Positions 1 through 5,988 of a DNA stretch of 12,501 nt are shown piece by piece. Position numbers and translations under genes: made by a program. This DNA is from an uncultured Mordavella sp. (GTDB lineage Bacteria; Bacillota; Clostridia; Lachnospirales; Lachnospiraceae): assembly GCA_902406105.1 (NCBI GenBank), contig CABPCP010000077.1:1-12501 (forward strand), given 5' to 3'. Position 1 is the first letter of the stretch, and each line of letters begins with the position of its first letter. A model generated the notes under the pieces. That model saw only the letters and a list, made by a program, of their open reading frames with translations. It searched no databases and was not told the origin of the DNA.

Positions 1-55
1 CGGGGGCTTTTTAAAAAGCCCCCGGCCCCAACTGAAAATACCCTGTCCCTTTTTG
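1..55 (-). repeat. Dispersed palindromic repeat, copy 1 (REP/IS-end-like)
   Basis: Positions 1-24 form a perfect 24-bp palindrome (CGGGGGCTTTTT and its reverse complement). It is followed by GCCCCAACTGAAAATA and then CCCTGTCCCTTTTTG (41-55). The same arrangement recurs at 12447-12501 in the same orientation, 48 of 55 positions identical without a gap. The element lies just past the sigK stop codon; on the minus strand the palindrome would make a GC-rich hairpin at the 3' end of the sigK transcript, so it may also serve as terminator, but the sequence past the hairpin is outside the window. The left part of the element may be cut off by the window edge. A hairpin next to a short conserved tag resembles REP elements moved by RAYT or IS200/IS605-type enzymes; that link is inference. 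Confidence 0.8.
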
Positions 56-70
56 AAAAAACTACCAATT

Positions 71-685
71 TCAAAAAAATTCCCGCAGTTTTTCGATAGC
101 GCTTTTTTCGATCCTGGAAACGTAAGAACGAGAGATGCCCAGGATTCCGGCAATCTCCCGCTGGGTATATTCTTCTTCATGATACAGTCCGTAGCGCATT
201 TTCAAGACCAGCCTCTCCCTGGGAGACAGTTCTGATTCCACCCGCGAGTACAGTGTTTTAATGTCTTCTTTCAGTTCTGCTTTCCGGTGGGCATCATCTT
301 CCGTCTCGATGATGTCAAACAGCTGGATCTCATTGCCTTCCCGGTCAGTTCCGATAGGTTCATATAAAGAGATTTCCCGCGAGGATTTCTTCTTTGCCCG
401 CAGATGCATCAGCACTTCATTTTCGATGCATCGGGCCGCGTAGGTTCCAAGCCGGACACATTTATCGGGGTTAAATGTGACCACCGCTTTGATCAGCCCG
501 ATCGTCCCGATGGACAGAAGATCTTCCGTATCGTCTTCATAAGACTGGTATTTCTTTACGATATGTGCAACGAGGCGCAGGTTCCGTTCGATCAGGATAT
601 GCTTTGCTTCGAGATCACCCTCCGTATATCTTTGCAAATAATACCTTTCTTCCGCAGCAGTGAGGGGTTGGGGAAATGATTTCAA
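71..685 (-). CDS. sigK: RNA polymerase sporulation sigma factor SigK, no pro-sequence
   Basis: Sigma-70 family factor for late mother-cell gene expression in sporulation. It begins almost at once with the SigK signature FPQPLTAAEE, followed by NLRLVAHIVKKYQ (region 2.1), DLLSIGTIGLIKAV (region 2.2), TYAARCIENEVLMHLRAKKK (2.3-2.4), the linker EPIGTDREGNEIQLFDII, and region 4 with TQREIAGILGISRSYVSRIEK. I choose the TTG at 685-683: it has an AGAGG site (698-694) spaced 8 nt. The GTG at 694 overlaps that site and would have none. This gives about 204 residues. B. subtilis pro-SigK has a roughly 20-residue pro-sequence before the same FPQPL; here an in-frame TAA at 709-707 excludes one, as in Clostridioides difficile SigK. 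The gene is uninterrupted (no skin-type element). It is 88 bp downstream of trhP with its own putative promoter. Identity very likely; SigE is the alternative but fits the N-terminus less well. Confidence 0.93.
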   Translation of the reverse strand: MKSFPQPLTAAEERYYLQRYTEGDLEAKHILIERNLRLVAHIVKKYQSYEDDTEDLLSIGTIGLIKAVVTFNPDKCVRLGTYAARCIENEVLMHLRAKKKSSREISLYEPIGTDREGNEIQLFDIIETEDDAHRKAELKEDIKTLYSRVESELSPRERLVLKMRYGLYHEEEYTQREIAGILGISRSYVSRIEKSAIEKLREFF

Positions 686-693
686 GAAAAGCA

Positions 694-698
694 CCTCT
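694..698 (-). promoter_or_regulatory. sigK ribosome binding site
   Basis: AGAGG on the minus strand lies 8 nt before the TTG at 685-683. Its position decides the start: the upstream GTG at 694-692 overlaps the site itself. The resulting protein starts M-K-S-F-P-Q-P-L. Confidence 0.6.
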
Positions 699-712
699 AA
701 GCGTATTTAATA

Positions 713-740
713 TATTCTATGTAAAATACGACTCTTTTGT
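713..740 (-). promoter_or_regulatory. Putative sigma-K-type promoter of sigK
   Basis: On the minus strand AC (740-739) is followed by 17 nt and then CATAGAATA (721-713). This matches the B. subtilis sigma-K consensus AC-N16/17-CATANNNTA at every fixed position. Transcription would start near 706, leaving a short leader with the AGAGG site. No good -35 for the vegetative sigma factor precedes the TAGAAT inside the same region. It suggests positive autoregulation of sigK, as known in B. subtilis. The motif is short, so chance is possible. Confidence 0.45.
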
Positions 741-761
741 GCTTTTCCATACAAAATTCCC

Positions 762-768
762 CTTGTCC
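762..768 (-). promoter_or_regulatory. Possible SpoIIID-like box upstream of sigK
   Basis: The minus strand reads GGACAAG at 768-762, 21 nt upstream of the putative -35 dinucleotide of the sigK promoter. It matches the RRACAR core of the B. subtilis SpoIIID site, but the flanking positions of the fuller consensus do not match. SpoIIID controls sigK in B. subtilis. A 7-bp match is weak evidence. Confidence 0.22.
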
Positions 769-773
769 CGCAT

Positions 774-2021
774 TTATGGGATAAAGGTGTCGGCTTCTTC
801 CGCTCTCCTTAGAAGATCATAGCGCTCTGCTTTTTTATCCAGTTCCACATATACGATCTGTCTTGCGTGGGGGGCGCTTTCCTGCTCCTGTCCTTCTTCA
901 TTTACGATCCGTTTTACCGTCACGTCCACATTGCGGCCGTCCGGCTTCATGATCTCAATCTTCTCTCCAACAGAAAACTTGTTTTTCTGCTCGATCCGAT
1001 ACAGGCCGTCCCGCTCATCGCCGATCATTCCGAGGTAGGTATATTCTTTTACATAAGTGCTGGCGTCATAGATCTGGCTTTCCTCCCCTGGTTTGCCAAA
1101 ATAGAATCCGGTGGTAAACTCCCGGTGGGTACAGCTTCCGATCTGCTCCAGATACCATTCCATGTTTTCCTCATATTTCTTAGGACTTTCCAGATAATCA
1201 TCAATGGCTTTCCGGTAAGTTCTTGCCACCGTCGCCACATATAAGGCGGTCTTCATCCTGCCTTCGATCTTAAAGCTGTCAATGCCGGCTTCGATCATCT
1301 CCGGGATATGCTCGATCATGCACAGGTCCTTAGAGTTGAAAATAAAAGTCCCTCTCTCATTTTCATAGACCGGCATATATTCTCCCGGTCTGGTTTCTTC
1401 CACCACCGCGTATTTCCAGCGGCAGGGGTGGGTGCAGGCTCCCTGGTTGGCATCTCTTCCGGTAAAATAATTGCTCAGAAGACACCGTCCCGAATAGGAA
1501 ATGCACATAGCGCCGTGGATAAAGCTTTCAATCTCCATTTCCTCCGGAATCTTCTCCCGGATCTCCCGGATCTCAGCAAGAGATAATTCCCTTGCCGACA
1601 CCACACGCTTTGCTCCCTGGTTCCACCAGAACCGGTACGTTCCGTAGTTGGTGTTATTAGCCTGGGTGCTGATATGCCGTTCAATCTGGGGGCAGATCTC
1701 TTTGGCCAGTTCAAAAATAGCCGGATCAGCGATGATCAGGGCATCTGGCTTTAATTCCCTTAATTCTTTTAAATATTCCTCCACTCCCGGAAGATCTCTA
1801 TTGTGGGCCAGGATATTCACCGTCACATGGACCCGCGCTCCATGTTCATGGGCAAACGCGATCCCTTCTTTCATCTCTTCCATGGAAAAATTCTTTGCCT
1901 TAGCCCGCAGGCCAAAGACTTCCCCGCCGATATATACCGCATCAGCGCCAAAGATTACCGCCGTCTTCAGCACTTCCAGGCTGCTGGCCGGGATCAAAAG
2001 CTCTGGACCTCTTCTTTTCAT
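774..2021 (-). CDS. trhP: Peptidase U32 family tRNA U34 hydroxylation protein (TrhP/YrrO type)
   Basis: A 415-residue protein of the U32 family, whose members E. coli TrhP (YegQ) and B. subtilis YrrN/YrrO form 5-hydroxyuridine at the tRNA wobble position U34 using prephenate rather than acting as proteases. Visible: N-terminal GPELLIPASSLEVLKTA, a barrel region with ADAVYIGGEVFGLRAKAKNF (26-45), STQANNTNYGT (118-128), and the family signature ESFIHGAMCISYSGRCLLS (165-183) with Cys173 and Cys180, then Cys196, Cys200 and Cys234, candidates for a metal or Fe-S site. KIEGRMKT (251-258) and a C-terminal beta domain (from about 335) follow. The ATG at 2021 has AAGGAGA upstream and lies 16 nt after trmR. 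TrmR probably methylates the hydroxyl this protein installs. Length fits the longer YrrO-like form; no separate short YrrN partner is present. Confidence 0.87.
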   Translation of the reverse strand: MKRRGPELLIPASSLEVLKTAVIFGADAVYIGGEVFGLRAKAKNFSMEEMKEGIAFAHEHGARVHVTVNILAHNRDLPGVEEYLKELRELKPDALIIADPAIFELAKEICPQIERHISTQANNTNYGTYRFWWNQGAKRVVSARELSLAEIREIREKIPEEMEIESFIHGAMCISYSGRCLLSNYFTGRDANQGACTHPCRWKYAVVEETRPGEYMPVYENERGTFIFNSKDLCMIEHIPEMIEAGIDSFKIEGRMKTALYVATVARTYRKAIDDYLESPKKYEENMEWYLEQIGSCTHREFTTGFYFGKPGEESQIYDASTYVKEYTYLGMIGDERDGLYRIEQKNKFSVGEKIEIMKPDGRNVDVTVKRIVNEEGQEQESAPHARQIVYVELDKKAERYDLLRRAEEADTFIP

Positions 2022-2037
2022 CCTAATTTTCTCCTTT

Positions 2038-2685
2038 TTACTCTATCTGTTTTACGCTGAGGGCCACTCCGTCTCCCAGGGGGAGAATGGAAGTCTGGAG
2101 AAGCTGGTGATGCTTTAACTCATAAAGATACTCCCGCATCCGGCTGTGGATCGTCCGGTTTCTCCGCTCTACCGCAAACCTGGACTCCAGCACGTCTCCA
2201 TCCTGCAGCACATTATCAGACATCAGCACGCCTCCAGGCGTCAATAAACGCACCGCCTCCGGGAGATAATAAACATACTGCCCCTTTGCCGCATCCATGA
2301 AAATAAAATCAAAAGGCCCCTCCAATTCCTTCATGACCGCAAGGGCATCTCCCTGGATCAGCCGTATCTGCTCTTCCTTTCCGCAGCGCCGGAAATTCTC
2401 TCTGGCAATAGGAATCCGCTTTTCATAGTTTTCAACCGTAGTAATATGCCCTTCTTTGGGCAGATACGCACTCATCAAAAGTGCGGAAAAGCCAACCGCC
2501 GTCCCGATTTCCAAAACCCTTCTGGGTCTGTGGATCAAAAGCAGGGTTTTCAGAAAGCTCTGCGTCTCCTTGCGGATGATCGGCACCCTTCCATCCAGCG
2601 CCTCCTGCTCGATCCGCTCCAAAAGCGGATCTTCCGGCACTTCCAGTGAATGTACATAAGTGGTAAATCTCTCATCAACAATCAT
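2038..2685 (-). CDS. trmR: tRNA 5-hydroxyuridine methyltransferase TrmR-like (YrrM family O-methyltransferase)
   Basis: A 215-residue SAM-dependent O-methyltransferase of the COG4122 / methyltransferase-3 family. SAM-binding motif I is VLEIGTAVGFSALLM (57-71), an acidic motif follows at TTVENYEKR (82-90), the metal/catalytic region is FDFIFMDAAKGQY (125-137) and MSDNVLQDG (155-163) closes the fold. The B. subtilis homologue TrmR (YrrM) converts ho5U34 to mo5U34 in tRNA. Position directly upstream of trhP, with 16 nt between genes, supports this specific role over other O-methyltransferases. The ATG at 2685 has AAGGGG 9 nt upstream. This ATG is itself part of a duplicated 14-bp motif (2683-2696 and 2705-2718), and a long inverted repeat separates the gene from rnj, so its expression may be set apart from the genes before it. 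Confidence 0.85.
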   Translation of the reverse strand: MIVDERFTTYVHSLEVPEDPLLERIEQEALDGRVPIIRKETQSFLKTLLLIHRPRRVLEIGTAVGFSALLMSAYLPKEGHITTVENYEKRIPIARENFRRCGKEEQIRLIQGDALAVMKELEGPFDFIFMDAAKGQYVYYLPEAVRLLTPGGVLMSDNVLQDGDVLESRFAVERRNRTIHSRMREYLYELKHHQLLQTSILPLGDGVALSVKQIE

Positions 2686-2718
2686 TTTGGTACACCCCTT
2701 TTTTCATTTTGGTACACC
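2683..2718 (-). repeat. 14-bp tandem-spaced direct repeat at the trmR start
   Basis: The 14-mer GGTGTACCAAAATG occurs twice on the minus strand, at 2718-2705 and 2696-2683, with a 22-bp period. The downstream copy contains the trmR ATG. The upstream copy also ends in ATG, but that frame stops after nine codons (MKKGVYQND). This could be a local duplication, a double operator, or a short leader peptide overlapping the gene start. Confidence 0.6.
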
Positions 2719-2727
2719 GCAAACTGC

Positions 2728-2770
2728 AATTTAGGACGTAGCCCTTTTGCAAAATGCTACGTCCTAAATT
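2728..2770. repeat. Perfect 15-bp inverted repeat between rnj and trmR
   Basis: Arms AATTTAGGACGTAGC (2728-2742) and GCTACGTCCTAAATT (2756-2770) are perfect complements around a 13-nt spacer that contains the palindrome TTTTGCAAAA. It starts 8 nt after the rnj stop on the minus strand. There is no T-tract on either side in either direction, so it is not a standard intrinsic terminator. It could be an RNA hairpin protecting or punctuating the rnj 3' end, an operator, or a mobile-element remnant. Confidence 0.75.
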
Positions 2771-2778
2771 AAAATTAT

Positions 2779-4446
2779 TTACACATCCATAATAATCGGC
2801 AATATCATCGGCCGGCGCTTGGTCCGCTTCCAAATGAATTCGTTCATGGTATCCCGTATCACCAGCTTGATCTTGCTCCAGTCCGCGTTTCTCTGGTGGG
2901 TCAGACAATTCTCCACTGCCTCTGTCACCACTTGGCGCGCCTCTTCCATCAATCCTTCTGACTCACGCACATAGACAAATCCACGGGACACAATATCCGG
3001 TCCGGCCAACAGCTGATTGCTGCGTTTTTCCAAAGTCAGCACTACGATCAAGATTCCGTCTTCCGCCAGATGCTGCCGGTCTCGAAGAACGATATTTCCC
3101 ACATCTCCGACGCCCAGACCGTCTACCAGGATTTCTCCTGTATGGACTTTATCTACGACCTTGGCTTCCTCGCCGCTTACTTCCAGCACATCGCCGGACT
3201 GAAGGATAAAGATATTCTCTTTTGGAATCCCCAGGGATTTTGCAATTCCCGCGTTCGCCTTTAAGTGCCGGTATTCTCCATGCACCGGAATGGCATACTT
3301 AGGTTTTACCAGGGAGTAGATCAGTTTCAGTTCTTCCTGGCAGGCATGGCCGGATACATGGGCATCCTGGAAGATCACGTTCGCGCCTTTGGAGGACAGC
3401 TCATTGATCACCTTGGATACAGATTTCTCATTTCCGGGGATTGGGTTAGAGCTGAAAATGACCGTATCTCCGGGCATGATCGTTACTTTTTTATGCACAT
3501 CCGCCGCCATTCGGGACAGAGCCGCCATAGACTCGCCCTGACTTCCTGTAGTGATCAATACCGTTTTCTCCGGCGGATAATTCTTCAACTGGTCGATCTC
3601 TACCAGGGTCTTATCCGGTACATTCAGATATCCCAGCTCCTGAGCCACCTGGATGATATTGACCATACTCCGTCCTTCCACCACTACTTTCCGGCCATAT
3701 TTGCAGGCAGAGTTGATGATCTGCTGCACCCGGTCCACATTGGACGCAAAGGTGGCGATAATGATCCGGGTATTCTGATGTTCCGCGAAAATGTGGTCGA
3801 AGGTAATTCCCACCGTCCGTTCCGACTGGGTAAATCCCGGCCGTTCCGCATTGGTACTGTCGGACATCAGCGCCAGTACCCCTTTCTTTCCAATCTCCGC
3901 AAACCGCTGAAGATCAATGGCATCCCCGAATACCGGCGTATAATCCACCTTAAAATCACCTGTGTGCACCACGATCCCCGCCGGCGAATAGATCGCCAGA
4001 GCCGCCGCATCCTGAATACTGTGGTTCGTCTTGATAAATTCAATCCGGAACTGGCCCAGATTGATGGATTGTCCGTGGCGCACCACTTTCCTCCGGGTGC
4101 TGCGCAGAAGATTGTGTTCGCCAAGTTTCCTCTCAATGATACCCATCGTAAGCTTAGTCGCATAGATCGGAAGATTCATCTCCCGCAGCACATAAGAAAG
4201 AGCGCCGATATGGTCTTCATGGCCGTGGGTGATCACAAATCCCTTGACTTTCTGACTGTTTTCCTTCAGGTAGGTAATGTCAGGGATCACCAGATCGATT
4301 CCAAGCATGTCGTCCTCCGGAAAGGCCAGACCGCAGTCCACGACAATAATACTGTCTTCATATTCAAAGGCAGTAATGTTCATTCCGATCTTCTCCAGAC
4401 CTCCGAGCGGAATGATTCGCAATTTTCCATTGTTTTCTTTTTTCAA
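2779..4446 (-). CDS. rnj: Ribonuclease J (5'-3' exo/endoribonuclease)
   Basis: Metallo-beta-lactamase/beta-CASP RNase J, a main enzyme of mRNA decay and rRNA 5' maturation in Firmicutes. The zinc motif HGHEDH is at 74-79, further ligands in NHSIQDA (141-147) and HTGDFKVDY (161-169), then SDSTNAERPG. The beta-CASP region and the C-terminal motif VHGEYRH follow, and the protein ends KRRPMILPIIMDV, very close to B. subtilis RNase J1. An open frame extends upstream to 4509 inside fur, but GGAGG at 4458-4454 sits 7 nt before a TTG at 4446-4444; starting there gives exactly 555 residues, the length of B. subtilis RNase J1, and PLGGLEKIGMN near the N-terminus as expected. The start is 2 nt after the fur stop and the SD lies in the last fur codons, so translational coupling is likely. 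Only one paralogue is seen here. Confidence 0.95.
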   Translation of the reverse strand: MKKENNGKLRIIPLGGLEKIGMNITAFEYEDSIIVVDCGLAFPEDDMLGIDLVIPDITYLKENSQKVKGFVITHGHEDHIGALSYVLREMNLPIYATKLTMGIIERKLGEHNLLRSTRRKVVRHGQSINLGQFRIEFIKTNHSIQDAAALAIYSPAGIVVHTGDFKVDYTPVFGDAIDLQRFAEIGKKGVLALMSDSTNAERPGFTQSERTVGITFDHIFAEHQNTRIIIATFASNVDRVQQIINSACKYGRKVVVEGRSMVNIIQVAQELGYLNVPDKTLVEIDQLKNYPPEKTVLITTGSQGESMAALSRMAADVHKKVTIMPGDTVIFSSNPIPGNEKSVSKVINELSSKGANVIFQDAHVSGHACQEELKLIYSLVKPKYAIPVHGEYRHLKANAGIAKSLGIPKENIFILQSGDVLEVSGEEAKVVDKVHTGEILVDGLGVGDVGNIVLRDRQHLAEDGILIVVLTLEKRSNQLLAGPDIVSRGFVYVRESEGLMEEARQVVTEAVENCLTHQRNADWSKIKLVIRDTMNEFIWKRTKRRPMILPIIMDV

Positions 4447-4448
4447 AC

Positions 4449-4934
4449 TTACACCTCCACGTGTTTTTCCGTACTGTTTTCTTCTGCCTTCCCCAGGCAT
4501 TCCCGGCATTGTCCATAGAACTTTAATTCGTGGTCTAACACGTGGAAACCCGTCTTCTCCTCAATATGACGCTCCAGCCCGTCCAGGAGGTCATCCCGGA
4601 AAGGCAGGACTTTCCCACAAGTCTTACATATCAAATGATGGTGATGGTGCTTCCCTTCTCCGTCGAAGAGTTCCCCGATTTCATAACGCACGCATCCCTC
4701 GTCCAAATTGATACGATCCACCAATTGCATTTCCAGCAACAATTGCACTGTCCGGTAAATAGTAGCCAGTCCGATCTCCGGATAGTCTTCCTTTACCAGT
4801 TCATAGATGTCTTCCGCAGTCATATGTTTGTCACGATTTTCTGCGAGTACCTCTAATACAAGCAACCTTTGATTGGTTACCTTAAGACCTTTTTCTTTAA
4901 GCATCTTCTTGAATTTTTCCTGACTGATCGACAT
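4449..4934 (-). CDS. Fur-family metal-responsive transcriptional regulator
   Basis: A 161-residue Fur superfamily repressor. The N-terminal winged helix spans about 1-85 with GLKVTNQRLLVLEVL (16-30), TAEDIYELVKEDYPEIGLATIYRTVQLL in two parts (39-66) as recognition helices, and RYEI at 83-86. The dimer and metal part has HHHHH (96-100), CKTC (Cys103, Cys106) and CREC (Cys143, Cys146), the structural zinc site. Sequence alone does not separate Fur, PerR and Zur; iron-type Fur is a reasonable default. The ATG at 4934 is 6 nt after the DUF1292 stop, with AAAGG and AAGAG upstream, so the gene belongs to an operon rather than having its own classical promoter here. Its last codons (GTG GAG GTG TAA) carry the rnj ribosome binding site. 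A link to mntP (Mn2+ export) at the far end is possible but not shown. Confidence 0.9.
   Translation of the reverse strand: MSISQEKFKKMLKEKGLKVTNQRLLVLEVLAENRDKHMTAEDIYELVKEDYPEIGLATIYRTVQLLLEMQLVDRINLDEGCVRYEIGELFDGEGKHHHHHLICKTCGKVLPFRDDLLDGLERHIEEKTGFHVLDHELKFYGQCRECLGKAEENSTEKHVEV
4454..4458 (-). promoter_or_regulatory. rnj ribosome binding site inside fur
   Basis: GGAGG on the minus strand falls within the last codons of fur, 7 nt before the TTG start of rnj. It fixes the rnj start at 4446 against the longer open frame and implies that terminating ribosomes on fur feed rnj. Confidence 0.75.
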
Positions 4935-4940
4935 AGACTC

Positions 4941-5204
4941 TTACCTTTCAATCTCCACATCTTCCAGAAGTTCCTCGAATACTCTGGAAACCGCGTTCAG
5001 TTCTTCCTCGTCCTCTACAAATTCATAGAGACTTTCCAATGCTTCCTCTGATGCTGTATCTTTTAAAATAAAACATTCCGCCTCATCTTCCTGCGAATCT
5101 GTGACCAGAATGTAAGACACCCCGCCTACTTTTGTCTGTTCCAGTACAAAAAACTCAACTTCTTCCTGCATTTCTCCAGACATGAATGTAATTTTCTCCA
5201 TCAT
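4941..5204 (-). CDS. DUF1292 family protein (YrzB-like)
   Basis: A small, very acidic 87-residue protein of the DUF1292 family (B. subtilis YrzB). Function is unknown. Visible features are the beta-rich N-terminal part [24 protein letters not shown] (14-37, read in two pieces), [11 protein letters not shown] (44-54), and an acidic helix ending [11 protein letters not shown]. There is no signal peptide, membrane segment or cysteine pair. The ATG at 5204 overlaps the ruvX stop by 4 nt (ATGA), with GAGG 6 nt upstream, so translation is coupled to ruvX. A second in-frame ATG follows at once. The ireB-ruvX-DUF1292 order is conserved in Firmicutes, which is the strongest support for the assignment. 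Confidence 0.85.
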   Translation of the reverse strand: MMEKITFMSGEMQEEVEFFVLEQTKVGGVSYILVTDSQEDEAECFILKDTASEEALESLYEFVEDEEELNAVSRVFEELLEDVEIER

Positions 5205-5668
5205 TCAACACCTCTTTCAGGCATGGACGATCCCGCTTTTCGCATCTGGACAGAATCCAGATATCCCTGCAGAATAAAAACTGCCGCGATCTGGTCTACA
5301 TATTTTTTTCGATCCTCACGCCGGATCCCATTTTCCATTAATGTCCGTTCCGCTTCTACTGTAGTGAGCCGCTCATCCCACATCACGACCTCAAGGCCGG
5401 TCCGCCGATGCAGCATCTCACCAAACTCTATGGTTTGCTCTGCCCGTTCTCCGATATCATTGTTCATATGCTTTGGAAGGCCGAGGACAATCTTCCCCAC
5501 TTCATACTCTTTGATCAGCTCTTCAATCCTGGCGCACGTCTTTCGAAGCTTGTTCTCGTCCTTACGGCAGATTGTTTCTACCGCCTGAGCTGTAATGCCA
5601 AGGGCATCGCTGACCGCCACTCCTACTGTTTTGGAACCATAATCCAGCCCCATGATCCTGACAGACAT
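5201..5668 (-). CDS. ruvX: RuvX/YqgF family Holliday junction resolvase-like / 16S rRNA-processing nuclease
   Basis: RNase H-fold protein of the YqgF/YrrK family, which matures the 16S rRNA 5' end in E. coli and has been called a putative Holliday junction resolvase. Counting from the chosen start: [15 protein letters not shown] (7-21, Asp9), [12 protein letters not shown] (59-70), [11 protein letters not shown] (97-107, Asp98) and [15 protein letters not shown] (124-138, Asp125) carry the three expected acidic residues. Two starts are possible: ATG at 5677 and ATG at 5668. I prefer 5668, which overlaps the ireB stop as TAATG, has GGATGG just upstream and gives MSVRIMGLD, close to the usual family start; 155 residues against about 138 usually, the surplus being at the C-terminus. 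It shares 4 nt with the DUF1292 start. Confidence 0.9.
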   Translation of the reverse strand: MSVRIMGLDYGSKTVGVAVSDALGITAQAVETICRKDENKLRKTCARIEELIKEYEVGKIVLGLPKHMNNDIGERAEQTIEFGEMLHRRTGLEVVMWDERLTTVEAERTLMENGIRREDRKKYVDQIAAVFILQGYLDSVQMRKAGSSMPERGVE

Positions 5669-5931
5669 TATGCCCATCCATTGTGCTCAATATACGTTTT
5701 GAGCAGTTCTTCTACCAGTTCATCCCGTTCCACTTTCATGATCAGGCTTCTCGCCCCATTATGACTGGTAATATAAGTCGGGTCTCCCGACATAATATAT
5801 CCAACGATCTGATTGACCGGATTATAACCTTTTTCGCTCAATGCCTTATACACAATCTCAAGGATATCTTTTGCCTGAATCTGCGGGCCGCTTTCTACCT
5901 GAAAAAACTGGGTGCTGCTTAAATCCTTCAT
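5668..5931 (-). CDS. ireB: IreB family regulatory phosphoprotein (DUF965)
   Basis: An 87-residue DUF965 protein. In Enterococcus faecalis IreB is a small dimer phosphorylated by the Ser/Thr kinase IreK and lowers cephalosporin resistance. The family core is plain: [20 protein letters not shown] (21-40), [18 protein letters not shown] (41-58), [19 protein letters not shown] (60-78). Known phosphosites in E. faecalis are threonines near the N-terminus; here Ser5, Ser6 and Thr7 are the only candidates there, by position only. The ATG at 5931 has GGAGG 10 nt upstream. It follows mtaB after 57 bp and overlaps the ruvX start by 1 nt. No kinase or phosphatase partner is in the window. Confidence 0.92.
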   Translation of the reverse strand: MKDLSSTQFFQVESGPQIQAKDILEIVYKALSEKGYNPVNQIVGYIMSGDPTYITSHNGARSLIMKVERDELVEELLKTYIEHNGWA

Positions 5932-5988
5932 ATACTCACGTCCTCCAAAAATACTTCATGATTATTCTACCTTAAAGCCGTCCAAAAT

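Noticed and set aside
759..770. CCCCTTGTCCCG resembling the repeat tag CCCTGTCCC
   Set aside because: No palindrome adjoins it and the T-run is missing, so it is not counted as a third repeat copy; it overlaps the possible SpoIIID box.
1648..2118. Plus-strand open frame of 156 codons opposite trhP and trmR
   Set aside because: It covers two well-identified minus-strand genes and their junction, with no family resemblance or start signal.
2675..2908. Minus-strand 77-codon frame over the rnj end and the rnj-trmR gap
   Set aside because: It overlaps the conserved rnj C-terminus in another frame and reads through the inverted repeat; no start site supports it.
3265..4518. A 417-codon plus-strand open frame opposite rnj and the end of fur
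   Set aside because: It mirrors rnj, has no recognisable domain, no good ribosome binding site and a composition expected of an antisense shadow in GC-biased third positions.
4449..4934. Assigning the Fur-family gene specifically as PerR or Zur
   Set aside because: CxxC pairs and the histidine run are shared across the superfamily and sequence inspection does not decide the metal or signal.
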